From contig JBBQKF010000022.1 of assembly GCA_038326615.1 (NCBI GenBank), positions 1 to 36,745 on the forward strand: a DNA stretch of 36,745 nucleotides. The letters are read 5' to 3'. The position numbers and the translations under genes are program-made. The notes beneath the pieces are model-generated. The model was not told the DNA's origin. It was given only the letters and a program-made list of their open reading frames with translations, and did no database searches. This DNA comes from JBBQKF01 sp038326615 (GTDB lineage Bacteria > Bacillota > Clostridia > Saccharofermentanales > UBA5734). Every line of letters starts with the position of its first letter. Within the stretch, counting starts at the first letter, position 1. Below are positions 16,249-26,200 of the stretch, piece by piece.

Positions 16249-18711
16249 GTGACTGATATCGAAAACATTGAAAGCGTTGAACCGAATAATCAAAATGAAG
16301 AGATCATCGAAAAATTATCTAAACCTGAAAATCCTTCCATAACAGGTGATGATTCATTAAACGCGTATCATAAAGATGAGAAATCAAATAATATTCAAAA
16401 CGACTTGCCTGAATCAATGCAACGTATAGTGAAGAAATATCAGACGTATTCAATGTATGCAAACGTGGATAAACTCATAAAAGCATATTATTATGCTCTA
16501 AAAGCTCATGGCAATCAACAACGTGCAAATGGAGAGCCATATATAATTCACCCAGTTGCGACAGCCGAAATTCTAACAGAACTTGAAGTCGATGAAGATA
16601 CTTTATGCGCTGCACTTTTACATGATACTGTTGAGGATACTATAAAATCAGTTGAGGATATACAGATCGATTTCGGTGAGGAAGTTGCAAATCTTGTCAA
16701 CGGTGTAACGAAACTTGGCAAAATCCCATATTCCTCAAAAGAAGAAACACAAGCTGAGAATTTCAGAAAAATGTTTCTTGCAATGGCGAAAGATATTCGT
16801 GTTGTCCTTATTAAACTTGCCGACCGTCTTCACAACATGCGAACTATTAGCCACCTGTCTCCAGATAAACAGCTAGAGAAAGCCAGAGAAACTTTGGATA
16901 TCTATGCCCCTCTTGCACACCGACTTGGTATTTATCGTATAAAATGGGAACTTGAGGATCTTTGCCTACGATATATTGATCGTGATGCCTTTTATGAATT
17001 AGTTGGTGCAATTTCACAAAAACGCACAGACCGCGAAATTTATTTAAATCAGGTTTTAAAAGAGCTTAAAGAGCGTATAACGCAAATGGGGATACATTCT
17101 GAAATCGAGGGGCGTCCGAAGCATTTTTACAGCATTTACAGAAAAATGAAAACACAAGGAAAGCTACTTGACCAGATATATGATCTTTTTGCTGCAAGAA
17201 TTGTTGTTGACACAGTCTCAGATTGCTATGCAGTTTTAGGGCTTGTTCACGAAATGTATCGTCCTATGCCTGGAAGGTTTAAGGACTACATAGCTATGCC
17301 TAAAACTAATATGTACCAATCATTGCATACTACTGTTATTGGTCCTAAAGGAATTCCGTTCGAAGTTCAAATTCGCACACTGGCAATGCATAGAACGGCG
17401 GAATATGGAATTGCTGCTCATTGGAAGTATAAGGAGGAGTCACCCGCAAACAAAACCGAAGATGGATTTGATGGTAAGCTTGCTTGGTTACGACAGTTAC
17501 TTGATTGGCAAAAAGATATGCGCGATGCAGGAGAATTCATGGAGACACTCCGAAATGGTCTTGTTGCAGATGAGGTTTTTGTATTTACACCTAAAGGTGC
17601 TGTAATATCATTACCGGCAGGCGCTGTACCTATTGACTTTGCTTATAATATTCACAGTGGAATTGGTAATAAAATGTACGGAGCAAAGGTTAACGGCAGA
17701 ATCGTACCTCTTACGTATATACTAAATAATGGCGATATAGTTGAAATATTAACTTCAGATAAAGTTCATGGACCAAGCCGTGACTGGTTAAAAATAGTCA
17801 AAAGCACATCAGCCCGAAGTAAAATTAATCAGTGGTACAAAAAAGAGATGCGCGAAGAAAACGTTGCTCGCGGAAGAGAAGTTTTTGAGCGGGACATAAA
17901 AAAGAGTGGTTTTACGCCATCTCAATTAACTAAACATGAATTTTTAGACCCAATTTTAAAGAGATACACATTACAAACGCTTGAGGATCTTTATTCAGCG
18001 ATTGGATACGGAGGCATATCTGCAGGTAAAATAATACCAAGACTTCGTGACGAATACATTAAAAGTTTACCAGAAAACGAAAGGACAAAAATCGGGTATC
18101 GTGTTAACCCAGCTGGACAGGTTGTTTTCTTTAACCCACAAACGCTTGTAACGAAGGCTGACGGTCAAATCGTCGAGCAGGCAGCTAATATAACAAAACA
18201 GTCTAGGAAGGCAAAGCTGAAAAACAAGGAGTCCAATCATGGGATAGTTGTTCCCGGCATAGAAAATTGCCTTATTACAATTTCAAGATGTTGCAGCCCT
18301 ATTCCTGGTGATAAAATCATTGGATACATAACACAGGGCCGAGGGGTTGCAGTCCATAGAACTGACTGTTCTAATATCAGACATATTCTTGAAGCATCAG
18401 GAGCTTCTTCTAAAGATTCTGAACGTGCTTCAAGGCTTATAGATATATTCTGGAACGAAGAGAAAACACAAAAAGCATTTCAAGTAGAATTTACAATTCT
18501 TGCTAGAGATCGACGCAACCTTCTTGTAGATGTATCAAATGCAATTGCTGACGAGAAGGCATCAATAATTTCTGGTAATATGTCTTCATTGAAGGATGTA
18601 ACTGCAACTCTTGTAATGGCAATTGAAGTGTCAGGCCAAAACCAGTATGACAGACTTATTGGTAGACTAAAGGCAATAAAGGATGTAATTGAAGTGCGAA
18701 GAGGTCACTAA
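16249..18711 (+). CDS. relA: Bifunctional (p)ppGpp synthetase/hydrolase Rel
   Basis: A long Rel/Spo homolog of 820 residues that makes and degrades (p)ppGpp. The hydrolase HD domain is intact (IIHPVATAE, LLHDTVEDT near residues 123-131, ADRLHNMRT). The synthetase carries GRPKHFYSIYRKM (from 288) and RFKDYIAMPKTNMYQSLHT. TGS (FVFTPKGAVISLPAGAVPIDFAY), zinc-finger-like (CLITISRCCSPIPGD) and C-terminal ACT domains follow. Both catalytic halves appear functional. An acidic, Asn-rich N-terminal extension of about 50 residues makes it longer than the usual 730-740. It starts with GTG directly after the recJ stop, with AAGGAAAG as ribosome binding site inside recJ, so the two are translationally linked. 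Confidence 0.97.
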   Translation: MTDIENIESVEPNNQNEEIIEKLSKPENPSITGDDSLNAYHKDEKSNNIQNDLPESMQRIVKKYQTYSMYANVDKLIKAYYYALKAHGNQQRANGEPYIIHPVATAEILTELEVDEDTLCAALLHDTVEDTIKSVEDIQIDFGEEVANLVNGVTKLGKIPYSSKEETQAENFRKMFLAMAKDIRVVLIKLADRLHNMRTISHLSPDKQLEKARETLDIYAPLAHRLGIYRIKWELEDLCLRYIDRDAFYELVGAISQKRTDREIYLNQVLKELKERITQMGIHSEIEGRPKHFYSIYRKMKTQGKLLDQIYDLFAARIVVDTVSDCYAVLGLVHEMYRPMPGRFKDYIAMPKTNMYQSLHTTVIGPKGIPFEVQIRTLAMHRTAEYGIAAHWKYKEESPANKTEDGFDGKLAWLRQLLDWQKDMRDAGEFMETLRNGLVADEVFVFTPKGAVISLPAGAVPIDFAYNIHSGIGNKMYGAKVNGRIVPLTYILNNGDIVEILTSDKVHGPSRDWLKIVKSTSARSKINQWYKKEMREENVARGREVFERDIKKSGFTPSQLTKHEFLDPILKRYTLQTLEDLYSAIGYGGISAGKIIPRLRDEYIKSLPENERTKIGYRVNPAGQVVFFNPQTLVTKADGQIVEQAANITKQSRKAKLKNKESNHGIVVPGIENCLITISRCCSPIPGDKIIGYITQGRGVAVHRTDCSNIRHILEASGASSKDSERASRLIDIFWNEEKTQKAFQVEFTILARDRRNLLVDVSNAIADEKASIISGNMSSLKDVTATLVMAIEVSGQNQYDRLIGRLKAIKDVIEVRRGH

Positions 18712-18954
18712 TTTAATTATACAGGAATCAAAAAAAATTAAGTACAAGAAGCATTTAATCTAGAAATACTTTAAATATAGTCTCAAAATTCACTTAAAAT
18801 TAACAAAAAAATTTGTAAAAATAGTGCGTATAGTTAATTATTTTAAGCATATATTAAAAAAAGAAAATTAATGTTAAAATAATACAATAAATAACAAATA
18901 TGTGTTATGCGTATTTGGGATACTAATATAGAATCTAGAAAGAGGGTTTGAAAA

Positions 18955-20304
18955 GTGGAAAAAAAGAGGATTGGGATTCAGATTAACACTTCCTACGATT
19001 TCTCAGATGTTATAAATGCAGCGAAGATTTATCAGAAATCGACCCATGTTCCTTGCAGGGTAGTTAATTCAGTCGGTGAGACAGAATTTACCACATTTGA
19101 AAAAGAAGAAGATATTTTGGTATGTAATGTTGCATCAAAATTATTTTACAGCAGCGAAACAGCCAAAGCAGATGAGAAAAAGACACCAAATATTTGCCTT
19201 AATTCTCATCTTTATGGATGTTATCAGGCAGAGCGATTCGGTGGACGGTATGTGTATTTTTGTCCACTCGGACTAACACACTGGGCAGCGCCAATTATAA
19301 GTGACGGTGCAGTAGTTGGAGCATTAGTGGCTGGTCCTGTACACATGGTTAATCCAGAAGATTTTATGATGGAAGATATGGTTGTCAGATTCGGCATTTC
19401 GCCTTTGGCCGCCAAAGAAATCAAAACAGCTTCTGAGTCACTTATGATAATACCCCCAGCCATGGTTAACCATTTTAGTGAACTTCTTTATTTAGTAGCG
19501 AAAGGAGTCTCTGATAATACATTTGAGCTACTAGAAGAACGGAAGGCAAAGGGTGACCAACAATCCGAGATTGCCGAACAAATAAAGTTTATGAAATCTT
19601 TTGTGCCACATCAGGATTATGAGCCTTATCCACTCGAGAAGGAACAGGAACTTATGGAGCTGATAGAGACTGGTGATAAAGCTGGTTCACAAAGAGTCCT
19701 AAACGAAATCCTCGGACAAATATTTTTTGCAAGCGGGGGAAGCTTTGAAGTCATTAGATCGCGTGTTCTGGAGCTTGTTGTTTTACTTTCCCGTGCAGCG
19801 ATAAAAGGGGGCGCCGATGCTCAACAAATATTCGGTTTGAATTATACCTACCTTGGAAGAATAAACGCATTTAGAAATGTTGAAGAACTTACATACTGGC
19901 TTTCAGGTATTATGGCTCGTTTCACAGATCAGGTTTTTAATCTGACTGATGTGAAACATGTCGATGTTATGTATCGTGCAGTTGATTATATAAGGAAAAA
20001 CTACACGAAAAGAATAACACTTGAAGAGACAGCATCTTTCGTTTACTTGAGTCCAGCATATTTCAGCAGAGTATTCAAAGATGAAATCGGAGACAACTTT
20101 AATGTTTATGTAAACAAAATCAGAGTTGATGCAGCAAAGAAATTGCTTTTAAACGATAAGGTGTCACTCGTAGATATATCCTCATTTGTGGGGTTTGAGG
20201 GGCAAAGCTATTTTTCAAAAGTTTTTAAGAAAATGACAGGAGTTACACCAGGAAAATTCCGGGAATCGAGAGGCAAAGTTAAGGCAGAAATTAGGAAAAA
20301 ATAG
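18955..20304 (+). CDS. PocR-domain AraC-family transcriptional regulator
   Basis: The N-terminal half (about 8-180) is a PocR sensory domain, with the CLNSHLYGCYQAERFGGRY region and CPLGLTHWAAPI. In characterised or predicted members this domain senses small compounds such as 1,3-propanediol or methyl-group donors. The C-terminus (about 335-435) is an AraC double helix-turn-helix: ITLEETASFVYLSPAYFSRV, then VSLVDISSFVGFEGQSYFSK with the GVTPGKFR end. The start is GTG behind AAAGAGGG. It lies directly upstream of a corrinoid protein gene, and PocR-AraC regulators commonly sit beside corrinoid methyltransferase systems, so activation of that gene is the likely job. A palindrome just before the corrinoid gene is a candidate binding site. 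Confidence 0.9.
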   Translation: MEKKRIGIQINTSYDFSDVINAAKIYQKSTHVPCRVVNSVGETEFTTFEKEEDILVCNVASKLFYSSETAKADEKKTPNICLNSHLYGCYQAERFGGRYVYFCPLGLTHWAAPIISDGAVVGALVAGPVHMVNPEDFMMEDMVVRFGISPLAAKEIKTASESLMIIPPAMVNHFSELLYLVAKGVSDNTFELLEERKAKGDQQSEIAEQIKFMKSFVPHQDYEPYPLEKEQELMELIETGDKAGSQRVLNEILGQIFFASGGSFEVIRSRVLELVVLLSRAAIKGGADAQQIFGLNYTYLGRINAFRNVEELTYWLSGIMARFTDQVFNLTDVKHVDVMYRAVDYIRKNYTKRITLEETASFVYLSPAYFSRVFKDEIGDNFNVYVNKIRVDAAKKLLLNDKVSLVDISSFVGFEGQSYFSKVFKKMTGVTPGKFRESRGKVKAEIRKK

Positions 20305-20372
20305 AAATAAATTTTGAAGTACAAATTACAATCTAAAGTAGGATAAAGACTAAGGATAGTAAACAGAGATAG

Positions 20373-20434
20373 AGATTGAACAGATTGAACAGATTGAACA
20401 GATTGAACAGAGATTGAACAGAGATTGAAAAGAT
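20373..20434. repeat. Short tandem repeats (AGATTGAAC)
   Basis: Four copies of the 9-bp unit AGATTGAAC are followed by two 11-bp versions (AGAGATTGAAC) and a degenerate end. They lie between the regulator and corrinoid genes, about 130-190 bp upstream of the latter. No function is evident, and slippage-prone copy-number variation is expected. Confidence 0.85.
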
Positions 20435-20510
20435 TGTAATAGAAGTAATAAAAGATGTAGAAATGTAGTAAAAGTGAGATATAGACAAAAAAATTGTGAC
20501 AATATTATTA

Positions 20511-20534
20511 TGGTATTAAGCCTGAAATTCAGGC
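20511..20534 (+). promoter_or_regulatory. Candidate extended -10 box and palindromic operator of the corrinoid gene
   Basis: TGGTATTAA (20511-20519) resembles an extended -10 box, and the perfect palindrome GCCTGAAATTCAGGC (20520-20534) follows directly, where transcription would start. A fair -35 (TTGTGA, 20494-20499) is present but only 14 bp away. The palindrome could be an operator or an RNA hairpin. The neighbouring PocR/AraC protein is the obvious candidate regulator, although AraC proteins usually bind direct repeats upstream of the promoter. Confidence 0.35.
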
Positions 20535-20566
20535 CTAAAATATAAATTTATGGAGGACATGTTAAA

Positions 20567-21208
20567 ATGGAGATTTTAGTACAAATTTCTGAAGCACTAC
20601 AAAAGGGAAAAGCCAAAGACGTTAAGGCACTCGTTCAAGAAGCAGTTGATAGCGGAATATCTGCTCAGACAATTCTTGTTGATGGACTCCTTGCAGGAAT
20701 GGGAGTTATCGGTGGCAAATTCAAGAACAATGAAGTATATGTACCTGACGTTCTTATCGCAGCACGCGCTATGAAAGCTGGAACAGAAATACTTAAGCCA
20801 CTTCTTGCTGCTGACGGAGTCAAAGCAACAGGTAAAATCGTTCTTGGAACAGTTAAAGGTGACCTTCATGACATCGGCAAGAATCTTGTTGGTATGATGA
20901 TGGAAGGAAAAGGTCTTGAAGTAATTGATGTAGGAACAGACGTTTCTGCTGAAACTTTCGTTCAGGCTGCAATTGACAACAACGCTCAGATTATCTGCTG
21001 TTCAGCTCTTCTTACAACGACAATGGGTGAAATGAAAGCTGTTGTTGAAGTTGCTAAAGAAAAAGGAATCCGTGACAAGGTAACAATCATGGTTGGTGGA
21101 GCTCCTGTAAATGATGCTTTTGCTGCAAGTATTGGTGCTGACATCTATACTGCTGATGCTGCTTCTGCTGCTGACGCTGCTGTTGCAAGCATAATGGCAA
21201 GAAAATAA
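20567..21208 (+). CDS. Corrinoid protein (methyltransferase cognate B12-binding protein)
   Basis: The 213-residue protein has the two-part layout of MtbC/MtaC-like corrinoid carriers. A helical methionine-synthase-type cap (about 1-85, containing GLLAGMGVIGGKFKNNEVYVPDV) precedes a B12-binding Rossmann domain with the DxHxxG motif in GDLHDIGKN (Asp 99, His 101, Gly 104), CSALLTTTM and MVGGAPVN. Such proteins carry a methyl group between a substrate-specific methyltransferase and a second methyltransferase. No methyltransferase or reactivating protein is encoded in this window, so the substrate is unknown. The gene has a good AUGGAGG-type ribosome binding site and its own terminator, so it is probably monocistronic under the PocR regulator upstream. 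Confidence 0.93.
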   Translation: MEILVQISEALQKGKAKDVKALVQEAVDSGISAQTILVDGLLAGMGVIGGKFKNNEVYVPDVLIAARAMKAGTEILKPLLAADGVKATGKIVLGTVKGDLHDIGKNLVGMMMEGKGLEVIDVGTDVSAETFVQAAIDNNAQIICCSALLTTTMGEMKAVVEVAKEKGIRDKVTIMVGGAPVNDAFAASIGADIYTADAASAADAAVASIMARK

Positions 21209-21231
21209 TATTTAAAATATAATATTTAATG

Positions 21232-21275
21232 AAATACCATCAGTCCTGTATATTCCGGACTGGTGGTATTTTTAT
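21232..21275 (+). terminator. Rho-independent terminator after the corrinoid gene
   Basis: AAATACCATCAGTCC pairs with GGACTGGTGGTATTT over 15 bp (one T-G wobble) around a ten-base loop, followed by TTTATG. It is strong and correctly placed 24 bp after the stop. Confidence 0.9.
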
Positions 21276-21317
21276 GATAAGATTCAATTATTTCATGAAA
21301 AGATAATTGAGCCTTTT

Positions 21318-21382
21318 ACAATTTTGAAAAACCGTAAAAACCGTAAAAACCGTAGAAACCGTAGAAACCGCTTTAAAATTGT
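21318..21382. repeat. 9-bp tandem repeats framed by an inverted repeat
   Basis: Five copies of a 9-bp unit (AAAAACCGT three times, then AGAAACCGT-like) fill 21326-21371. They are flanked by ACAATTTT (21318-21325) and its inverted copy AAAATTGT (21375-21382), so the array would sit in the loop of a hairpin. It lies between the corrinoid terminator and the GNAT gene. Function unknown. Confidence 0.8.
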
Positions 21383-21455
21383 TGGGAATATTGTATAAAA
21401 AATCAGTAAAAAGAGATATAATATTTCAGACAAACCTAAAAATTGTATATTCAAG

Positions 21456-21500
21456 AAAGGAAATTTATTCATTGCAATAAAATGAATAAGTATTGAAAAA
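21456..21500 (+). promoter_or_regulatory. Ribosome binding site of the GNAT gene with an intervening hairpin
   Basis: The Shine-Dalgarno AAAGGA (21456-21461) is about 40 bases from the ATG. Between them TTATTCATT (21465-21473) pairs perfectly with AATGAATAA (21481-21489) around a seven-base loop, GCAATAA. With the stem closed (and extended by T-G and A-T) the effective spacing falls to about 10-14 bases. The layout and the loop-side ATTGCA match the leader of prmA. Confidence 0.45.
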
Positions 21501-22052
21501 ATGAGTAAAATAATAAGAAATGTAAAATTATCCGACGCACCACAAATTGCTAAAATCTACAAACATTATGTAGATAATACAGCGATTTCATTTGAGCAAG
21601 AAGCTCCATTAACAAAAGACATGGAACAGAGGATTGATAAGACAACCAAGATATTTCCATGGATTGTTATGGAAATTGATAGCGAAATTGTTGGATATGC
21701 CTATGCATCTAAATTTCGCGAAAGAATTGCATATCGTTACACCACTGAAATCTCAGTTTACCTTTCACAAGAACATTGCGGAAAAGGGTATGGTCGCGAG
21801 CTTGCAAAGCTGCTTATTGCAGAAATAAAAAAATGTGGATTTTATATTGCTATCGCCTGCATAACAGCAACAAATTCAAACAGTACCCTTTTCTTCGAAT
21901 CATTAGGATTTGTTACTTGTGCAGAATATAAAAATTCCGGATTCAAAAACGGTGAGTGGCTATCAGTGATAATGATGACCATGGATCTTCAGGATGAATT
22001 CCCGGCAATCCCAGAAGAAACAATTTGCGATGCACACGAATATATTTATTAG
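21501..22052 (+). CDS. GNAT family N-acetyltransferase (phosphinothricin-acetyltransferase-like)
   Basis: A 183-residue acetyl-CoA-dependent N-acetyltransferase. The order IRNVKLSDAPQIAKIYKHYV, FPWIVMEIDSEIVGYAYASKF, EISVYLSQEHCGKGYGRELA (the acetyl-CoA-binding Q/RxxGxG/A site appears as HCGKGYG) and NSTLFFESLGF is that of the PAT/Bar-like GNAT branch. Relatives acetylate small amines such as phosphinothricin or methionine sulfoximine, or amino-acid analogues. The real substrate is not predictable. The ATG has no adjacent Shine-Dalgarno; the nearest one is about 40 bases upstream beyond a hairpin. The gene converges on the dsbA-like gene with only 36 bp between stops. Confidence 0.88.
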   Translation: MSKIIRNVKLSDAPQIAKIYKHYVDNTAISFEQEAPLTKDMEQRIDKTTKIFPWIVMEIDSEIVGYAYASKFRERIAYRYTTEISVYLSQEHCGKGYGRELAKLLIAEIKKCGFYIAIACITATNSNSTLFFESLGFVTCAEYKNSGFKNGEWLSVIMMTMDLQDEFPAIPEETICDAHEYIY

Positions 22053-22079
22053 TATTAGATAAGTCACTTATGTATTTAC

Positions 22080-22116
22080 AGGAGAAACTCAGACCTTATA
22101 AATTGCAGTTTCTCCT
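22080..22116. terminator. Inverted repeat between convergent genes, possible bidirectional terminator
   Basis: AGGAGAAACT (22080-22089) and AGTTTCTCCT (22107-22116) pair perfectly over 10 bp around a 17-base loop. The structure overlaps the stop codon of the minus-strand DsbA-like gene and lies 28 bp after the GNAT stop. Neither side has a good U-tract, so terminator activity is uncertain. Confidence 0.4.
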
Positions 22117-23195
22117 AGGATTTCTTTGATTACATAGGTTCCAGAAGTTAGGGTTCCTTTGCAATATTCGATGACTTTGTCGATTTCGATTTCGTATATA
22201 ACTGCAATTTCTTTTGCATAAAATACTGCCTGCTGTTTTATTAATGTTGACAGAGGCGGTATTTGTTTTTTTACAAGCTCAAATGATGCGCCATTTAATG
22301 ATTTTGAATAGGCTGTGATTAGCCCATCGACATAATATTTATATGATCTGGCTCCGAATAACAAAATGTCTTCATATTTGGCAATCGAAGAATCGATTTC
22401 ATTTAATACCACGGAAACGTTGTCTTTGTCGTGTAAAACTTTAGAATTGTTGTTATTTAATGTAGTGGAATCATTGTTATTCAATATCACGGAATCTTTA
22501 TTATGTAATATTAACGTTGGAAACCCTTGGATTTTATAATTTTTACCGCTTTCTAGGTCTGCGTGCATGAGAAGGTAAACATCTTCATTTCTTGATAACG
22601 AAACGATGGAGGCTGCGTTTTGAAGTCCAATTTTTTCGAGAACTTCAGTTAACACATTATCGTTATCAATAGGTTTGTTTCCAACAAATAAAGTGTTTCG
22701 GACCTCGCGAAGATATGAATCTGAATGAAAGGGGTAATTCGTTTTTAAATATAGATACAGAAACGAGGAAGGGTATGAGGAGATAACTTTCCCTTCAAGC
22801 CAAACTGATCCATCAATTGGCATATGAAATGTAGCAGCTATCTGTTCCCAGTGATCTTTCATATCAGAGGGATCTATAACATCGTCATAAACTTCCGAAA
22901 ATCCCTCGTATGCCCCTATTAATCCACCCATATGAATGGAAAAACTAAAATAATCTCCGTACTCCAATAACAACTTTTTGAAGGCCGGTTCAAACACCCA
23001 GCAATATGAGCAGAGAGGGTCAGTAAAATATGAAATATGAACTTTTTTGTAATTATCCTCTCCTTCTATAAAACTTTCAGATTTTGTCGTTTCAATCATA
23101 ATATTTACACCGTTAGCTGTTTCACCCATAATTTCCACTTCCTTTTTTGCTGCTTCACTTATAATCTCCACTTTGTTTTTTGCTATTTCACTCAT
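22089..23195 (-). CDS. DsbA-family thioredoxin-fold protein (FrnE/SpxH-like)
   Basis: A 368-residue protein with a thioredoxin-like DsbA fold. The catalytic motif is FTDPLCSYCWVFEP (Cys 62 and Cys 65), matching the DPLCxxCW signature of the FrnE/YjbH (SpxH) branch. IQGFPTLIL provides the cis-Pro loop. There is no signal peptide, so it should act in the cytoplasm. Two stretches look expanded by duplication: the charged N-terminal 45 residues (EIISEAAKKEVEIMGETA) and an Asn/Asp-rich insert (LNNNDSTTLNNNN). It starts 29 bp after the nrdJ stop with GGAG eight bases before the ATG, so it is in the nrdJ operon. It could help re-reduce NrdJ disulfides, or act as an SpxH-type adaptor. Both are inferences. 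Confidence 0.85.
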   Translation of the reverse strand: MSEIAKNKVEIISEAAKKEVEIMGETANGVNIMIETTKSESFIEGEDNYKKVHISYFTDPLCSYCWVFEPAFKKLLLEYGDYFSFSIHMGGLIGAYEGFSEVYDDVIDPSDMKDHWEQIAATFHMPIDGSVWLEGKVISSYPSSFLYLYLKTNYPFHSDSYLREVRNTLFVGNKPIDNDNVLTEVLEKIGLQNAASIVSLSRNEDVYLLMHADLESGKNYKIQGFPTLILHNKDSVILNNNDSTTLNNNNSKVLHDKDNVSVVLNEIDSSIAKYEDILLFGARSYKYYVDGLITAYSKSLNGASFELVKKQIPPLSTLIKQQAVFYAKEIAVIYEIEIDKVIEYCKGTLTSGTYVIKEILGETAIYKV

Positions 23196-23224
23196 ATTAT
23201 TTACTCCGTTTCTCGAAAATTATA

Positions 23225-26200
23225 TTAGCTGCACCCGGTTGTAGATCCGCAATCAAGACAAACTTTGCATGTACCATTTCTAACCATCCTTGTACTTGAA
23301 CAATGCGAGCAAACACTGTCATAGAGTCTTTCGCCAGGATTCTCCATTTTTATTTCGATAGAGCTATTAATTTGCGAAAATGAAACAGTATTATAATTTG
23401 GTATGGTCGATGAATTAGCAACTGATTCGTTTGAAGAAACACTCGATTCGTTTGAGTTAATGATTGTCTCTTTTAACAATTTTGCCTGCAAATTTATTGG
23501 AGAATCTGCCTTCGTTGTGGGCACAGAATCTGATTTTGCCATATCTCCATATCTCTCAGCGAGTGTTTGTCTATGAGAAGGGATTTCTAAGTCCTGTTCT
23601 TTAACCTGACAACGAGAGTAATCTCCAAGTTCAATATCTATAACCTTACTAATCAAATCAGAGATTGATGAAACGTATTTAATATATGGATGTTTTTTAA
23701 CAAAACCATATGGCTCGTATTTTTGACCTCTAAGCATCCTTGATATATCCTGCGGAGGAACATGGTATTGAAGCATTACAGATATGGATTTTGATAATGA
23801 ATTTAATAGCCCTGTAATAATTGTTCCTTCACGGTCAGTTGTAATGTATATTTCAGAAATTTCTCCATTAGGGTTGCGGTTGACAGTTGTGTATATTTTT
23901 ACATCGTCAATTTGTGCTGGATGTGTTGACCCGGAACGAATGCCAATTGGTTTTTCTCTTATAGTATAGTGAGGTTTTTCTGTAAGCTGCCTTACTTTCT
24001 TGACAAGTTCGTTATAGGATAAATTTTCAAGATCTGCTACTGAATCTGAGGTCATTGTTGTGTTTAGTGGCTGGCTTGCTTTTGAACCATCACGATAAAG
24101 AGTAATTCCTTTAACCCCAGATTTCCACGAGGCAAAAATTACTTCCTTGAATTCATCTAATGTTGCATTTCGTGGCAAATTAACTGTTTTCGAAACTGCG
24201 CCGGATATTAAAGGAGTTATTGCTGCAACCATTTTTACATGCCCCATCGCCGAAATTGAACGATTTCCGGAACCACATTCATTTGCTGTGTCAAATATTG
24301 CAAGATGTTCATCTTTTAAATGCGGTGCGCCTTCAATTTTGCCGTCGACAAGACTTTCGTATTCGCATCCTTTTTCGGTAACAATTTCCTTTCGCATTAT
24401 GTATTCAAGGATTTCCGCTGCCTGCTCATTTGTATATCCGAGGTTTTTGAGTGCGAGTTCCAGTACTGGATTGACCATTGTCATAACACCGCCACCAGAT
24501 AATTTCTTATATACAACATGACTAAAGAATGGCTCAACTGATGTAGCTCCACAATCCATAGCAAGCGAGATTGTTCCAGTTGGTGCCATAACACTAACTT
24601 GTGCATTGCGAAATCCATACTTTTCACCATTACTAATTGCTTCATTCCAGGCCTTTTTTACTGCATCACTAAGGTAACCAAAACTGTTTAACTTTAGTAA
24701 CTTATGATTTATTTCGACAGGCTTATAATTTAATCCTTCATAAGGGGACTTATTTGTGCCGGCAACACGTGCATGATTTCGTATAACCCTTAGCATCGAA
24801 TCTTTATTGATTTCATATTTCTCGAAAGGCCCCGAAATTTGAGACATAATTGCAGAAACGCGATAGGAATGACCTGTGAGGATTCCTGTAAGAACTGCAG
24901 CAAGTGATCTTGATTCTTCGGAATCATATGGATAGCCCATTGCCATGAGAAGCGATGCAAGATTTGCAAGACCTAAGCCTGTTGTGCGGAAAAGATATGT
25001 CTTCCTCGCAATGTCTTTTGTCGGAAATTGTCCCTTGTGGACAGATGCTTCAAGAAATAATTGAGACAATCCGATTATATGTATATACCCATCAAGGTCG
25101 ATACTGTTTGTTTCGGGTTTATAAAATTTAAAAATATTGATTGATGCAAGATTACATGAGGTGTCATCTAAAAAAGCATACTCTCCACATGGATTAGTTG
25201 AATTAATCCTGTTCTCAGGTGCGTTATAAATGCCATTTTCTCCATAAGGACATGTATGCCAGCTATTAAATGTATCATCAAACTGAGGCGCGGGATCTGC
25301 GCATTTCCATATTGATTCGTTAAAAGTATTCCAAAGTTCTGCTACTGGGACGGTTCTATTAAATTCATTTGTAACACGACCAACAAGTTCAATTGCAGAT
25401 TCAGGGTCTGTGTCAAGATTTTCAACTTTTTTCATGAAGTTGTCTGATAATCTTACTGAGTTATTTCCGTTTTGTCCGGAAACTGTTTCATATGCTTCGC
25501 CTTCGAAACTCATGTCGTAGCCCATTTTGCCAAGTGCACGGACTTTATCTTCTTCTTTAGATTTCCATGTTATAAATTCTAAAATTTCCGGATGATCAAT
25601 ATTAAGGCATAACATTTTTGCAGCACGTCTTGTCGTTCCACCGGATTTAATTGCTCCGGCATTACGGTCAAGTCCTTTAAGAAAGCTCATTAATCCTGAT
25701 GAAACACCCCCTCCGCTTAGGGGCTCTCCTTTTGCACGCAATGCTGAAAAATTGGTTCCAGTTCCTGAACCTCCTTTAAACAAACGAGTTTCAGTTACAT
25801 ATTGCTCGGTTATTGAGTGGGGACCAAGTAGGCGGTCTTGAATTGAAAGAATAAAACATGCTGAAGCTTGGGTACGTGTATGTGCATCTTTGCTTTCAAC
25901 TACCTCGCAGGAGTTTTCATCATAATAAAAGTTACCATGATTATTTCCAATGATTCCATATGACTTTGCAAGTCCTGTATTAAACCACTGTGGGGAATTG
26001 GGAGCTACCATTTGGTTAAGAAAGGCATATACCATCTCGTCATAGAAAATAACTGCCTGCTTATCGTTTGTTATAATTTTTTCATCTTTAAGTGATTCAC
26101 ACCAAAAACTCACAAGTCGATTAGCAACCATTTTCATTGAATTTTCATATCCAAATTCATTAGTGACTCCAGCTCTCCGGAAATACTTAGATGCAATAAT

